From: JADKCL01 sp046329055 | GTDB taxonomy: Bacteria > Bacteroidota > Bacteroidia > J057 > JADKCL01 | Assembly (NCBI GenBank): GCA_046329055.1 | Contig: JAXLVK010000024.1 | Location: 1-64,000, forward strand | Direction: 5' to 3' | DNA length: 64,000 nucleotides | In this document: positions 1 to 10,144 of the stretch, piece after piece | Layout: every line of letters starts with the position of its first letter | How positions within the stretch are numbered: the stretch's first letter is position 1 | The notes under the pieces: generated by a model | What the model was told of the DNA's origin: nothing | Seen by the model: only the letters and a program-made list of their open reading frames with translations | Database searches by the model: none | Position numbers and translations under genes: made by a program

Positions 1-920
1 AGCGGGCGGTGCACTTCCTGCCACAGGTGACCAAGGCCCGGAAATTTGACTACCAACAAGGGGTGGACGGCATCCGGCTCATGCTCTGGGGCATGTTCAA
101 GAAAGTGGTGATCGCCGACAACCTGGCGGTGTTTGTGGAGCAGATCTTCCGGGGCTACGAACACCTGTCGAGCCTGACGCTGGTGCTGGGGGCGGTGTAT
201 TTCACGGTGCAGGTCTATTGCGACTTCTCGGGGTACAGCGACATCGCCATCGGCACGGCCAAACTGCTGGGCTTCGAACTGATGAGCAATTTCCGGTTTC
301 CGCTGTTTGCCCGGAGCATCCCCGAGTTTTGGTCGCGCTGGCATATCTCCCTCACGACCTGGCTGAACGACTACCTTTTCACGCCGGTGTCACTCGCTTT
401 GCGAAACCTTCGGAAAAACGGGATCGCATTGGCCATCTTGACGACCTTTCTCGTCTCGGGCTTCTGGCATGGCGCACGGTGGACGTTTGTGATCTGGGGG
501 GTGGTGAACGGGTTGCTCTTCATCCCTTACGTGATCCAAGGCCGGCTGATGCAACGGGGCGAGGTGGTGGCCAAGGGGAAATGGCTGCCAACGGTGAAAG
601 AAACCTTGCAAATGGCGATGGTCTTCGGCTTGTGGACCCTGACGCTGGTCTTCTTCCGGGCAGAAAGCCTCCCGATCGCGGCGGGATATTTCAAAGGGAT
701 GGCGACCCATTGGGGTGGGCCGGTGCTGTACAAGGCAGGCCTCGCCTATGTGGTAGTCTTGCTGCTGCTGGACTGGCTGAACCGCGAAGACGAGCGAAAT
801 CCGCGGGTGTTGCGCATGGGTCCCCGGGGTTTCCGGATGGCGGTGGAATTGGTGATGGCGATCGTGGTCTTCTTCAACATGCTGAGCGGTTACAAGGAGT
901 TTGTGTATTTCGATTTCTAG
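1..920 (+). CDS. MBOAT family O-acyltransferase (AlgI-like), 5' truncated
   Basis: The first in-frame codon starts at base 3 and the reading frame is already open at the window edge, so the N-terminus is missing; the GTG at 9 is probably internal. The visible 300 residues are strongly hydrophobic with several membrane spans. They carry the MBOAT core: a segment resembling the AlgI cytoplasmic loop (PEFWSRWHISLTTWLNDY) and the signature SGFWHGARWTFVIWG, which contains the putative catalytic His. Family members transfer acyl groups, usually acetyl, across the inner membrane to a cell-surface polysaccharide or similar acceptor. The position after the signature that is often HG in AlgI-like proteins reads NG here. 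The next gene starts 3 bases downstream and encodes an SGNH-type protein, the usual partner. The acceptor is unknown. Confidence 0.9.
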   Translation, partial: RAVHFLPQVTKARKFDYQQGVDGIRLMLWGMFKKVVIADNLAVFVEQIFRGYEHLSSLTLVLGAVYFTVQVYCDFSGYSDIAIGTAKLLGFELMSNFRFPLFARSIPEFWSRWHISLTTWLNDYLFTPVSLALRNLRKNGIALAILTTFLVSGFWHGARWTFVIWGVVNGLLFIPYVIQGRLMQRGEVVAKGKWLPTVKETLQMAMVFGLWTLTLVFFRAESLPIAAGYFKGMATHWGGPVLYKAGLAYVVVLLLLDWLNREDERNPRVLRMGPRGFRMAVELVMAIVVFFNMLSGYKEFVYFDF

Positions 921-923
921 GGA

Positions 924-1894
924 ATGAAGGAATTTCTGAAAAAGGTAGGGCTGCGGCTGGCCATTTTGGCGGGGATTTGGGTGGTGTTCACCCAAGTGCT
1001 GCCCAAGCGGCTCTACCTTGGACCGGAATATTCCCGTTGGGAGACGGTGTTTGGGCATTTGGAATCGCTGAAAGCCGCACCCCGGCACGTGAACCTGGTG
1101 CTGGGCGACTCCCGGCCCGAGATGGGGCTTGCAAGCCAACACCTGCGCGCCTGGAACTACGGCCTTGGGGGCACAAGTCCGGTGGAAGGCTACTACATGC
1201 TCAAGCAACTCCAAGATGTGCCCATCGACACGCTCTACCTGTCCTATTCGCCCTATCATTTCCATTACCAGGACTGTTTCCACAACCGGAGCGAGCATTT
1301 CGGGTTCATCGACCCCGGCTACATCGCAGAAGTGGAAAGCCTGAGCACCGCAGTGGGAGACACGGTCTTCCAATGGAACAATCCGACCCGGCTCTCGACG
1401 ACCTGGATGCCAACTTCTCCTCCAAATGGGTGCAACGGCAGATCCGGTACCTGCCGCCGCTGCATGGCCTCGACAACTGGAAATGGTATTTCCGGGAACG
1501 GCCGGCGATGCAAGCCAAGATGGAGGCCCGCCAACTGAGCTACCTCTTCCCCAGCAACAGCTGCCCCAAAGACACGAGCGTGCAGGAATACTATTTGGAG
1601 CAGCAGGCCGGGCGGTTTGTCTTGAACCGGGTGAATGCGTTCTATTTCAAGAAGATGCTGGCAGAAATCGGCCGGCGGGAGGTGCACCTGGTCTGGATCA
1701 ACATGCCTTTGAACCGCGGGGTGCGGCAACCCAGCGACCGCTACTACGCGGACTTCGAGACGTTTTTGCACAATTGTCTTCCGAGCGACATATCATATCA
1801 TCCATTCACCTACCGTGACGCCTGCGACTTCAAGGACTTCAGTCACCTGCACGAGGTTGCCGCTGAGGCATTTACAAAATCGCTCTGGAAGTAG
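924..1894 (+). pseudogene. SGNH/AlgJ-like acyltransferase partner, broken by one frameshift
   Basis: The N-terminal half (ATG at 924) has one membrane anchor followed by LVLGDSRPEMG, which fits SGNH block I with Ser as nucleophile. Around 1365-1390 the reading frame moves by one base (a missing base is the simplest reading), and the protein continues in the other frame to a TAG at 1892-1894. The second half ends with DFKDFSHLHEVA, which fits the Asp-x-x-His block V of SGNH enzymes. Joined, the product is about 320 residues. Its position directly after the MBOAT gene suggests a periplasmic partner that passes acetyl groups to a surface glycan. The conserved blocks on both sides of the break suggest a recent mutation or a sequence error rather than long decay. 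Confidence 0.75.
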
Positions 1895-2360
1895 TTCTGC
1901 CACAGAGGCCGACCTTGGACAAACCGGCGCACTTGGTCATGTAAGAATTTCATTGAGTTTGTAGTCATAATTGGCTGAAAACCGGGCCGCCAAAGGCAAG
2001 TTTGGTTTGACTGGCGCCAAACCGCCCCCAATTGAAAACCAAAGATAATTTGCTTCTGATTTGGAAATGGGAGAATCTTGGAAGCGTTGGTGCTCAATCT
2101 TGTCGGAGAAGGAATCGATCGGCCAAGTTTGGCAATTGGGCGGTTGAAACGGTAAGGCTTGAAATCTAGAAAAAATTGATGGGCACATTTGCGTTTTCGC
2201 ATCTGATAATTTGTTAGTTTTGTCACCAAAGTACAGTTCTCAAGCCTGTTTGGCGGTCCATTTTACAGTAGCACATGCTGGATTCAAGCGATACCTGAAG
2301 TGCTTGTCAAATGGCCTCAACGATTGATGATTGAAGGAAATTGAATTTACGTTCGGTAGT
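1895..2360. other. AT-rich gene-free leader region before the giant repeat protein
   Basis: No open frame with protein-like composition is seen. The base composition is clearly more AT-rich than the flanking genes. The stretch probably holds the promoter and a 5' leader of about 130 bases for the giant secreted protein. I saw no strong hairpin in it. Confidence 0.5.
2215..2222 (+). promoter_or_regulatory. Candidate Bacteroidota -7 element TAGTTTTG
   Basis: TAGTTTTG matches the TAnnTTTG consensus of the phylum's primary sigma factor. A TTTG at 2188-2191 lies upstream, but its spacing (23 bases) is longer than the usual 19-20, so the -33 assignment is weak. Confidence 0.4.
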
Positions 2361-5300
2361 ATGAAGCTAGATTTTGTCCCTGTAAAGCGAAATTTTGTGC
2401 GCTTTCTTGTGCTCTTGTTGCTCACCATGGGCGGGTTGTCTGTGCCTGTGCCTGAAGCATCTGCAGAAGGTACGGCGCAAGCGATGCCCAACGCCGGCCA
2501 AGGCACGGCACTGTTGATCCAACCGGCCACGAGCTCGGGTCCGCTGCTGAACGCAGCCTCGGAAAACCGGGTGAAGTTCAACATCCAAAACTTCGCGACC
2601 GAGAACTTCTACTTCGGTTTCAACCCGCGGATGCGCGCCCCTGCCAACGGTGTGCCCGCTAACGTGTACTACCGGATCATGAACCCGCTGGGTGTGCAAG
2701 TGGTGGCGCCGACCCTGGTGCCGACTGTAGGTGCGGGCTTCATCCCCAACTACGCCCAAGCCGTGGCCGGCCCCAATGTGAGCGGTCTGAACCCCACCGG
2801 ATACACCCCGATTCAATTCACCCCCGCGATGAACGGGGATTTTTACATTGAGATCTACCGGTCCAACGACGGCGGGGTGACCCAAGTGGCGGGCAACAAC
2901 GGCGAAGCCTACTTCATCTACTTTGACTTCACGGTGTCCACCGCGGCCTTTGCCGTGCGCCCCGGTCGCGTGCACAGCCAAAAGTGGTCGTTTATCGTGT
3001 ACGATCCCTTGAACGTGAACTTCCTGCCCAGCCTTGCGCACTCCTTCCTGGGGAGCTACTATGCATTGACGCAAGACAGCTCGGTGGTGCGGGTGAACTT
3101 CCCGCTGGGCTTCAAACCGCTGGGCTACACGATGGCCATGAACTATTACGGGGTGAACAACACGAGCAACTTCCCGGTGGACCGGGTTTCGGTCTATACC
3201 GGTACGGTGACCCCTGCGTTTTTGAACGGTTTCCGGGTCTTCCTTTCCGACCCGGATCCGACGGCCTTCACGCGGTCCACGGCTGCGGCCGCGCCTGCGA
3301 TCACCAACCAGGTCTTTGGCTGCCCGGGGAACTACTTCATCCCCTTCTTCATCGACAAGCCCGGTGACGTGGCGATCTTGCTGGACCTGAACGGGACATT
3401 GGGCTACCAAGCAGGGACGACCGACGTCTTGATCGAACGGTATGGATTGCCGGCCGGCAACCAAGTGGTCGGCTGGAATGGTTTGGACGGTTTGGGTGCG
3501 CCCGTGTCGGGCATCTTGCCGATCGACATCACGATCACGATCTTCCGCGGCCGGACCAACGTGCCGATCTTCGACGCGGAATTGAACCAAAACGGCTTCT
3601 CTGTGGACGGCATCTCGCCCATTCCCGGTGCCCGCAAGCTGTTTTGGGCGGACAATACGTTGGCTGCCTTCGGGACCTGCCCCTCTGGTGCAGGTGCTGC
3701 CACGCAAGGCACGAACAACTCGACCGGTGCCGGGGTCTCGATGACGGCCTCGTTGCTGGGTGTGCTCGGCCCCGCCCACGCTTGGGACGGTGGCGCCACA
3801 TTTGCAGTGCCCGCCCCGATCGGTGGCTTGGGCTCCGCAACCCCTGAAGCCTGCGACGACTTCGGCAACGCCCGGACGATCAACACCTGGTTTTGGGCCA
3901 ATGAAGTGGCCTCGACCCCTGTGTCCCGCTTCCTGCCCGACTGCGACATCGACAATGACGGTGTGGTGGACGCGACCGACATCGACGACGACAACGACGG
4001 CATCCCCGACTTGGTGGAAAGCGGTGGCATCGACCCCAATGGTGACGCCGACAGCGACGGGATTCCGAACTTCCTCGATCCGACCTTCCCCGGCTTTGTG
4101 GACACCGACTTCGACGGTGTGAATGACAACTTCGACACCGACATGGACGGCATCATCGATGCCTATGATGTGGACAGCGACAACGATGGCATGGCCGACG
4201 GCGTGGAAGCCAACGGGGGCACGGTCCCTCCGGGCTTTGACAATGGCACAGGCACCTTCACGGGTACTGTGGGCAGCAACGGCATGCCCGACAATGCCGA
4301 AACGGTGCCTGGCAGCGGCGTGAGCCGTCTCCCGAACCCCGACACCGACGGCGACGGCATCCCCGATGCCTATGACATCGACAGCGACAACGACGGCATC
4401 GTGGACAACTACGAAATCCAAACCGGCGGCGGCCCCTACGTGCCCCCTTCTGGCGTGGACGCCAACGGCAATGGCCGGGACGATGCCTATGACGGTGGCG
4501 GCGCGATCACGAGCACCGATATCGATGGCGACGGGCATCCCGACTACCGCGACCTGGACACCGACAACGACGGCATCCCGGACATCACGGAGTCTGGCAA
4601 CGGCAACTTTGACACCAACAACGATGGTGAGATCGACAGCACGACCGATGCCGATGGCGACGGCTTGATGGACGTCTGCGATGGCACGAACACCAATGGC
4701 GGCCCTGCCTTCGTGCCGGGCGGCAGCGGCGACGTGAACGATCCCAACAACATCAACAATCCGCTGAACGACGTCGATTTTGACAACGACGGCCTGCCCA
4801 ACTGGGCTGACCTCGACAGTGACAACGACGGCATCCCGGACATCACCGAAACCGGCAACGGCAACTTCGATGTGAACAATGACGGCAAGATCGACAGCGC
4901 CACGGATGTGGATGGCGATGGCTTGCAAGATGTCGTGGACGGCTTCAACAACAATGGCAGCGGCGGCTTCGTGGCGGGTGGCTCAGGCAACGTGATCGAC
5001 AACGACAACCTGAACAACACCAACAACGACATCGACGCCGACAATGACGGCACCCCCAATTACCTGGACCTCGACGCCGACAACGACGGCATCCCGGACA
5101 TCACCGAAACCGGCAACGGCAACCTCGACGTGAACAATGACGGGAAGATCGACAGCGTGACCGACGTGGACAACGACGGCTTGATCGATGGCGTGGACGG
5201 TGTGAACAATAATGGCGCAGGCGGCTTCGTGGCCGGCGGTGCAGGCGATGTGATCGACAACGACAACATCAACAACACCTCCAACGACATCAATGCCGAC

Positions 5301-8300
5301 AACGACAACTTGCCCAACTTCCTGGATGTGGACAGCGACAACGACGGAATCGCCGACATCGTGGAAACCGGCAACGGCAACTTTGACGCCAACAACGACG
5401 GCCAAATCGACAGCGGCACCGACGTCGATGGCGACGGCTTGCAAGATGTGGTGGATGGCTTCAACAACAGCGGCGCAGGCGGCTTCGTAGCTGGCGGTGC
5501 AGGAGATGTGATCGACAATGACAACCTCAACAATCCGTCGAACGACATCAACCTCGACAACGACGGCCTGCCCAACTACCTGGACCTCGACGCCGACAAC
5601 GACGGCATCGCCGACATCACTGAGACGCTGAACGGCAACTTTGACACCAACAACGACGGCATGATCGACAGCAGCACCGATGCTGACGGCGACGGCCTCA
5701 TGGATGTCACCGACGGCGTGAACAACACTGGTGCTGGCGGCTTCACCGCAGGCGGCGCGGGAGACGTCATCGACAATGACAACCTCAATAGCACCTCCAA
5801 CGACATCAATGCCGACGGTGACGGGTTCCCGAACTTCCTCGACCTCGATGCCGACAATGACGGCCTCGCCGACATCTTCGAATCCAACAACGGCGCTCTC
5901 GACGTGAACAACGATGGCATGATCGACAGCAGCACCGACGTGGACCGCGATGGTCTCAGCGATGTCGCTGACGGGGTGAACAACACCGGTGCAGGCGGCT
6001 TCACCGCAGGCGGCGCAGGTGATGTCATCGACAATGACAACCTGAACAATGCCACCAACGACATCAATGGTGACAACGACGGCCTGCCGAACTTCCTCGA
6101 CGTGGACAGCGACAACGACGGCATCGCCGACCTCGTCGAAACCGGAAACGGCAACTTCGACGTGAACAACGACGGCCAAATCGACAGCGCGACCGACGCT
6201 GATGGTGACGGCCTCATGGATGTAACCGACGGCGTGAACAACAACGGCGCAGGTGGCTTCACCGCAGGCGGCGCAGGGGACGTCATCGACAACGACAACC
6301 CCAACAACGCCTCCAACGACATCAATGCCGATCCCGACGGTCTGCCCAACTACTTGGATCTGGACAGCGACAATGACGGCATCGTGGACCTGGTCGAGAC
6401 CCTGAACGGCAACTTCGACACGAACAATGATGGCATGATCGACAGCAGCACCGATGCTGACGGCGACGGCCTCATGGACGTGACCGACGGCGTGAACAAC
6501 ACCGGCGCGGGCGGCTTCACCGCTGGCAACGCAGGCGACGTGATCGACAACGACAACCTGAACGCCACTGCCAATGACGTGAACGCCGACAACGACGCCC
6601 TGCCCAACTACCTCGACCTCGACGCCGACAATGACGGCCTCGTGGACATGTTGGAGGCCAACAACGGTGCCCTTGACGTGAACAATGACGGCATGATCGA
6701 CAGCAGCACCGATGCGGACGCAGACGGTCTGGCCGATGTCGCCGACGGCGTGAACAACACTGGCGCAGGCGGCTTCACCGCAGGTGGCGCAGGCGATGTC
6801 ATCGACAACGACAACCTGAACAATACCGCCAACGACATCAACGCCGACAGCGACGGGTTCCCGAACTTCCTCGACCTCGACGCCGACAATGACGGTCTGC
6901 CCGATATCACCGAGAGCTTCAACGGCGCCCTCGACGTGAACAATGACGGCATGATCGACAGCGGCACCGATGCAGATGGCGACGGTCTCAAGGACGTGGC
7001 CGACGGCGTGAACAACTCCGGCGCGGGTGGCTTCACTGCAGGTTCCGCAGGCGATGTGATCGACAACGACAACCTGAACAACGCCGCCAACGACATCAAT
7101 ACCGACCCCGACGGCTTGCCCAACTACCTCGACGTGGACAGCGACAACGACGGTATTGCTGACATCACCGAGACCATGAATGGCAACTTCGACACCAACA
7201 ACGATGGCCAAATCGACAGCGCAACCGATGCTGACGGCGATGGTCTCGCAGACGTGGCGGACGGTGTGAACAACACGGGTGCAGGTGGCTTCACCGCAGG
7301 CGGCACAGGTGACGTGATCGACAACGACAACCTGAACAATGCCAGCAACGACATCGACCTCGACAACGACGGCTTTGCCAACTACCTCGACCTCGATGCC
7401 GACAATGACGGCCTCGCTGACCTCGTCGAAACAAGCAATGGCAACTTCGACGTGAACAACGATGGCATGATCGACAGCACCACCGACGTGGACCTCGACG
7501 GTCTCGCCGACGTGGCCGATGGCGTGAACAACTCCGGCGCGGGCGGCTTCACCGCAGGTGCAGCAGGTGACGTCATCGTCAACAACAACCTGAATGCCAC
7601 CGCCAACGACGTGAACGCCGACAGCGACGGCCTGCCGAACTTCCTCGACCTGGATGCCGACAATGACGGCTTGCCCGACATCTTCGAATCCATGAACGGT
7701 GCCCTCGACGTGAACAACGATGGCATGATCGACGCAGCCGCTGACGTGGACGGTGACGGTCTCAAGGATGCAGCCGACGGCGTGAACAACTCCGGCGCAG
7801 GCGGCTTCACCGCAGGTGGCGCTGGCGACGTGATCGACAACGACAACCTGAACGCGACCACCAATGACATCAATGCCGACAACGACGGCTTGCCGAACTT
7901 CCTCGACATTGACAGCGACAACGATGGCATCGCCGACCTCACTGAAAGCATGAACGGCAACTTCGACGCCAACAACGATGGCCAAATCGACAGTGCAACC
8001 GACGTGGACGGCGACGGCCTCATGGATGTCACCGACGGCATCAACAACAGTGGCGCAGGTGGCTTCACCGCAGGTGCAGCAGGGGATGTCCTCGACAATG
8101 ACAACCCCAACAACCCCGGCAATGACATCAATGCAGACAACGATGCCCTGCCCAACTACATCGACCTCGACGCCGACAATGACGGTATCGCCGACATCGC
8201 CGAGACCCTGAACGGGACCCTCGACGCGAACAACGACGGCATGATCGACAGCGCGACCGATGCAGACGGAGACGGCCTCAAGGACGTCGCCGACGGCGTG

Positions 8301-10028
8301 AACAACACTGGCGCGGGCGGCTTCACCGCAGGCTCCGCAAGCGACGTGGTCGTGAACAACAACCTCAATGCCGCCGCCAACGACATCAATGCCGACACCG
8401 ACGCGCTGCCGAACTTCCTCGACGTGGACGCCGACAATGACGGCATCTCCGACATCGACGAGACGCTGAACACCGCGCTCGACGCGAACAACGACGGCAT
8501 GATCGACAACGTGACCGATGCAGATGCAGACGGCCTCATCGACGTCGCTGACGGCGTGAACAACACTGGCGCAGGTGGTTTCACCGCAGGTGCTACCTCC
8601 GACGTGATCGTGAACGGCAACTTCAATGCTGTCACCAACGACGTCAACGCCGACCTCGATGCCCTGCCCAACTTCCTGGATCTGGATAGCGACAATGACG
8701 GCCTCACCGACATCGTTGAAAATGCCAATGGCTCCACCACCAATGACCTTGGCGGCGGCGGCAGCATCGACGGCATGTACGGCAGCGCTGGCATCACCGA
8801 CGCCAACGGCGACGGATGGCAAGACGGTATCGGCAGTGCTCCGATCAACGACTTCGACGTGGATGGCAAGCCCAACTACCTCGACATTGATGCTGACGAC
8901 GATGGTATTCCGGATTACATCGAAGGTGTCTGCACTGGCTGTATCAACTCCACTGGTGGCTTGCCCGCTGGCGCCGATGCCAACAACAACGGTATCATCG
9001 ACAGCTACGAAGGCATCAACGCTGGCAACAATGGCGTGGGCGGCAACAGCGGCACCACTCCTTACAACCACGAGAGCACGGGTCTGCCCGACTTCATCGA
9101 CCTGGATGCTGACGACGACAGCTACCCGGACTGGACCGAAGGCTTTGACCTGAACTGCAACGGCGACGCTTGGGACGATATCATCCTGATGGCCTTCAAC
9201 TACGAAACCGCCAATGGTATCCCCGGCAACTACACCGCATTGGACACGGACGGTGACAACGTGCCGAACTGGCTCGACAACGTGGTCGGCCCCGGCGCAG
9301 TCCATGGCATCCGCATGCCGTTCATCACCTTCGGTAGCCCATTCTACGTGGATGCCAACGGCAACGGCCTCGTGGATGTCTATGACCCGCTCGTCCTCGG
9401 CACCATCTCGCCCACGCCCAACTGTGACGCCGTGGCCGACGATGACTACCGCGACCTGAACACCACCACCAACCTCCCCGTCAACTTCCTGAACAACAAT
9501 GCAGTGAAGGTCGGCGAGAAGTCCCGCATCTCTTGGAGCATCAGCGAGCCTGAGAATGTGAACCGCTTCGAAGTGGAGCGCAAAGTGGCTGGTCAGATGG
9601 ACTTCGAATTCCTCGGCTCCGTGACCGCGAACCCCAATGGCGTGATCACTGGCGACTACACCATGGACGACAATGCTCCGGCAATCGGCTCCAACCTGTA
9701 CCGTATCCGCGTGATCGGCATGGACGGCGACGTGATCTACTCCAGCGTGATGGAAGTGATCTTCAGCAATACCAGCATCGTAGGCCTGAGCCCGAACCCT
9801 GTTGGATCGCTGCAAATGCTGAACCTGAGCTACGACCTGACCGATGGTGACGCCCTCACCGGCTTGGAAGTGATCGACGCCCAAGGCCGTCTCGTGATGA
9901 CCCGCGACCTGAACCTCGAAGGAGCTGGCAGCGAAAGCATCGACGTCAGCAGCCTTGCGAAAGGTCAGTACTCCTTCATCGTGACCGGAATCCAGACCCG
10001 CAAGGTCATCCGCATCACGAAGATGTGA
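2361..10028 (+). CDS. Giant secreted Asp-rich calcium-loop repeat protein with T9SS sorting domain
   Basis: The start at ATG 2361 is preferred over the upstream TTG at 2331 because it gives a compact signal peptide (MKLDFVPVKRN, then FLVLLLLTMGG). The product is about 2555 residues. Residues 35-525 are a beta-rich N-terminal region I do not recognise. From about 527 the protein is built of thrombospondin type 3-like Asp-rich loops (DxDxDG, e.g. DIDNDGVVDATDIDDDNDG). Residues 726-2101 are 16 units of exactly 86 residues. More Asp-rich loops follow to about 2350, then a fibronectin-like module (about 2380-2470), then a type A T9SS sorting domain (GLSPNPVG at about 2477 to the end). The role is probably a calcium-stiffened surface fibre or adhesin; that is inference from composition. 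It is followed at once by a strong terminator, so it appears monocistronic. Confidence 0.9.
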   Translation: MKLDFVPVKRNFVRFLVLLLLTMGGLSVPVPEASAEGTAQAMPNAGQGTALLIQPATSSGPLLNAASENRVKFNIQNFATENFYFGFNPRMRAPANGVPANVYYRIMNPLGVQVVAPTLVPTVGAGFIPNYAQAVAGPNVSGLNPTGYTPIQFTPAMNGDFYIEIYRSNDGGVTQVAGNNGEAYFIYFDFTVSTAAFAVRPGRVHSQKWSFIVYDPLNVNFLPSLAHSFLGSYYALTQDSSVVRVNFPLGFKPLGYTMAMNYYGVNNTSNFPVDRVSVYTGTVTPAFLNGFRVFLSDPDPTAFTRSTAAAAPAITNQVFGCPGNYFIPFFIDKPGDVAILLDLNGTLGYQAGTTDVLIERYGLPAGNQVVGWNGLDGLGAPVSGILPIDITITIFRGRTNVPIFDAELNQNGFSVDGISPIPGARKLFWADNTLAAFGTCPSGAGAATQGTNNSTGAGVSMTASLLGVLGPAHAWDGGATFAVPAPIGGLGSATPEACDDFGNARTINTWFWANEVASTPVSRFLPDCDIDNDGVVDATDIDDDNDGIPDLVESGGIDPNGDADSDGIPNFLDPTFPGFVDTDFDGVNDNFDTDMDGIIDAYDVDSDNDGMADGVEANGGTVPPGFDNGTGTFTGTVGSNGMPDNAETVPGSGVSRLPNPDTDGDGIPDAYDIDSDNDGIVDNYEIQTGGGPYVPPSGVDANGNGRDDAYDGGGAITSTDIDGDGHPDYRDLDTDNDGIPDITESGNGNFDTNNDGEIDSTTDADGDGLMDVCDGTNTNGGPAFVPGGSGDVNDPNNINNPLNDVDFDNDGLPNWADLDSDNDGIPDITETGNGNFDVNNDGKIDSATDVDGDGLQDVVDGFNNNGSGGFVAGGSGNVIDNDNLNNTNNDIDADNDGTPNYLDLDADNDGIPDITETGNGNLDVNNDGKIDSVTDVDNDGLIDGVDGVNNNGAGGFVAGGAGDVIDNDNINNTSNDINADNDNLPNFLDVDSDNDGIADIVETGNGNFDANNDGQIDSGTDVDGDGLQDVVDGFNNSGAGGFVAGGAGDVIDNDNLNNPSNDINLDNDGLPNYLDLDADNDGIADITETLNGNFDTNNDGMIDSSTDADGDGLMDVTDGVNNTGAGGFTAGGAGDVIDNDNLNSTSNDINADGDGFPNFLDLDADNDGLADIFESNNGALDVNNDGMIDSSTDVDRDGLSDVADGVNNTGAGGFTAGGAGDVIDNDNLNNATNDINGDNDGLPNFLDVDSDNDGIADLVETGNGNFDVNNDGQIDSATDADGDGLMDVTDGVNNNGAGGFTAGGAGDVIDNDNPNNASNDINADPDGLPNYLDLDSDNDGIVDLVETLNGNFDTNNDGMIDSSTDADGDGLMDVTDGVNNTGAGGFTAGNAGDVIDNDNLNATANDVNADNDALPNYLDLDADNDGLVDMLEANNGALDVNNDGMIDSSTDADADGLADVADGVNNTGAGGFTAGGAGDVIDNDNLNNTANDINADSDGFPNFLDLDADNDGLPDITESFNGALDVNNDGMIDSGTDADGDGLKDVADGVNNSGAGGFTAGSAGDVIDNDNLNNAANDINTDPDGLPNYLDVDSDNDGIADITETMNGNFDTNNDGQIDSATDADGDGLADVADGVNNTGAGGFTAGGTGDVIDNDNLNNASNDIDLDNDGFANYLDLDADNDGLADLVETSNGNFDVNNDGMIDSTTDVDLDGLADVADGVNNSGAGGFTAGAAGDVIVNNNLNATANDVNADSDGLPNFLDLDADNDGLPDIFESMNGALDVNNDGMIDAAADVDGDGLKDAADGVNNSGAGGFTAGGAGDVIDNDNLNATTNDINADNDGLPNFLDIDSDNDGIADLTESMNGNFDANNDGQIDSATDVDGDGLMDVTDGINNSGAGGFTAGAAGDVLDNDNPNNPGNDINADNDALPNYIDLDADNDGIADIAETLNGTLDANNDGMIDSATDADGDGLKDVADGVNNTGAGGFTAGSASDVVVNNNLNAAANDINADTDALPNFLDVDADNDGISDIDETLNTALDANNDGMIDNVTDADADGLIDVADGVNNTGAGGFTAGATSDVIVNGNFNAVTNDVNADLDALPNFLDLDSDNDGLTDIVENANGSTTNDLGGGGSIDGMYGSAGITDANGDGWQDGIGSAPINDFDVDGKPNYLDIDADDDGIPDYIEGVCTGCINSTGGLPAGADANNNGIIDSYEGINAGNNGVGGNSGTTPYNHESTGLPDFIDLDADDDSYPDWTEGFDLNCNGDAWDDIILMAFNYETANGIPGNYTALDTDGDNVPNWLDNVVGPGAVHGIRMPFITFGSPFYVDANGNGLVDVYDPLVLGTISPTPNCDAVADDDYRDLNTTTNLPVNFLNNNAVKVGEKSRISWSISEPENVNRFEVERKVAGQMDFEFLGSVTANPNGVITGDYTMDDNAPAIGSNLYRIRVIGMDGDVIYSSVMEVIFSNTSIVGLSPNPVGSLQMLNLSYDLTDGDALTGLEVIDAQGRLVMTRDLNLEGAGSESIDVSSLAKGQYSFIVTGIQTRKVIRITKM
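4536..8663 (+). repeat. 16 tandem in-frame 258-bp units (86 residues each)
   Basis: The motif xPN(Y/F)LDxDxDNDG recurs with a constant spacing of 258 bases. The first unit begins at 4536 (HPDYRDLD) and the unit after the array begins at 8664 (LPNFLDLD), a distance of exactly 16 x 258. Each unit holds three Asp-rich loops, one after LDxDxDNDG, one in NNDGxID followed by DxDGDG, and one at DINADNDG. The linker VNNTGAGGFTAGGAGDV between them is almost invariant. There is no insertion or deletion across the array. Confidence 0.93.
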
Positions 10029-10047
10029 TCGATCAGAACTGAAAATG

Positions 10048-10087
10048 AATCGGCCCGGTGGATGTCCTTCGGGCCGATTTTATTTCT
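10048..10087 (+). terminator. Intrinsic terminator after the giant gene
   Basis: A perfect 10-bp stem (10048-10057 with 10070-10079) with a 12-base loop is followed by TTTATTTCTT. The other side is also T-rich on the minus strand (TTCATTTTC), so it may serve the convergent gene ending at 10145 as well. Confidence 0.85.
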
Positions 10088-10144
10088 TGAATTTGCAGTT
10101 GGGAAAGGCGTCCCAATAACCGGGATCAGAAAGGCAATTGGAAA

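Noticed and set aside
218..1894. One 558-codon gene overlapping the MBOAT gene
   Set aside because: Only its last 170 codons (after about 1370) are protein-like; they are the frameshifted end of the SGNH gene. The first part is the MBOAT gene read in the wrong frame.
4536..8663. Tandem periodic sequence as a CRISPR array
   Set aside because: The period is 258 bp, coding and in frame, with no short repeat and unique-spacer structure.
4983..9884. A 1633-codon open frame antisense to the giant repeat gene, and another of 853 codons at 2367-4928
   Set aside because: They arise from the repeated GAC/GGC/AAC codons of the Asp-rich repeats, whose complements rarely give stops. The translation is Val/Ile/Asp-monotonous and has no domain.
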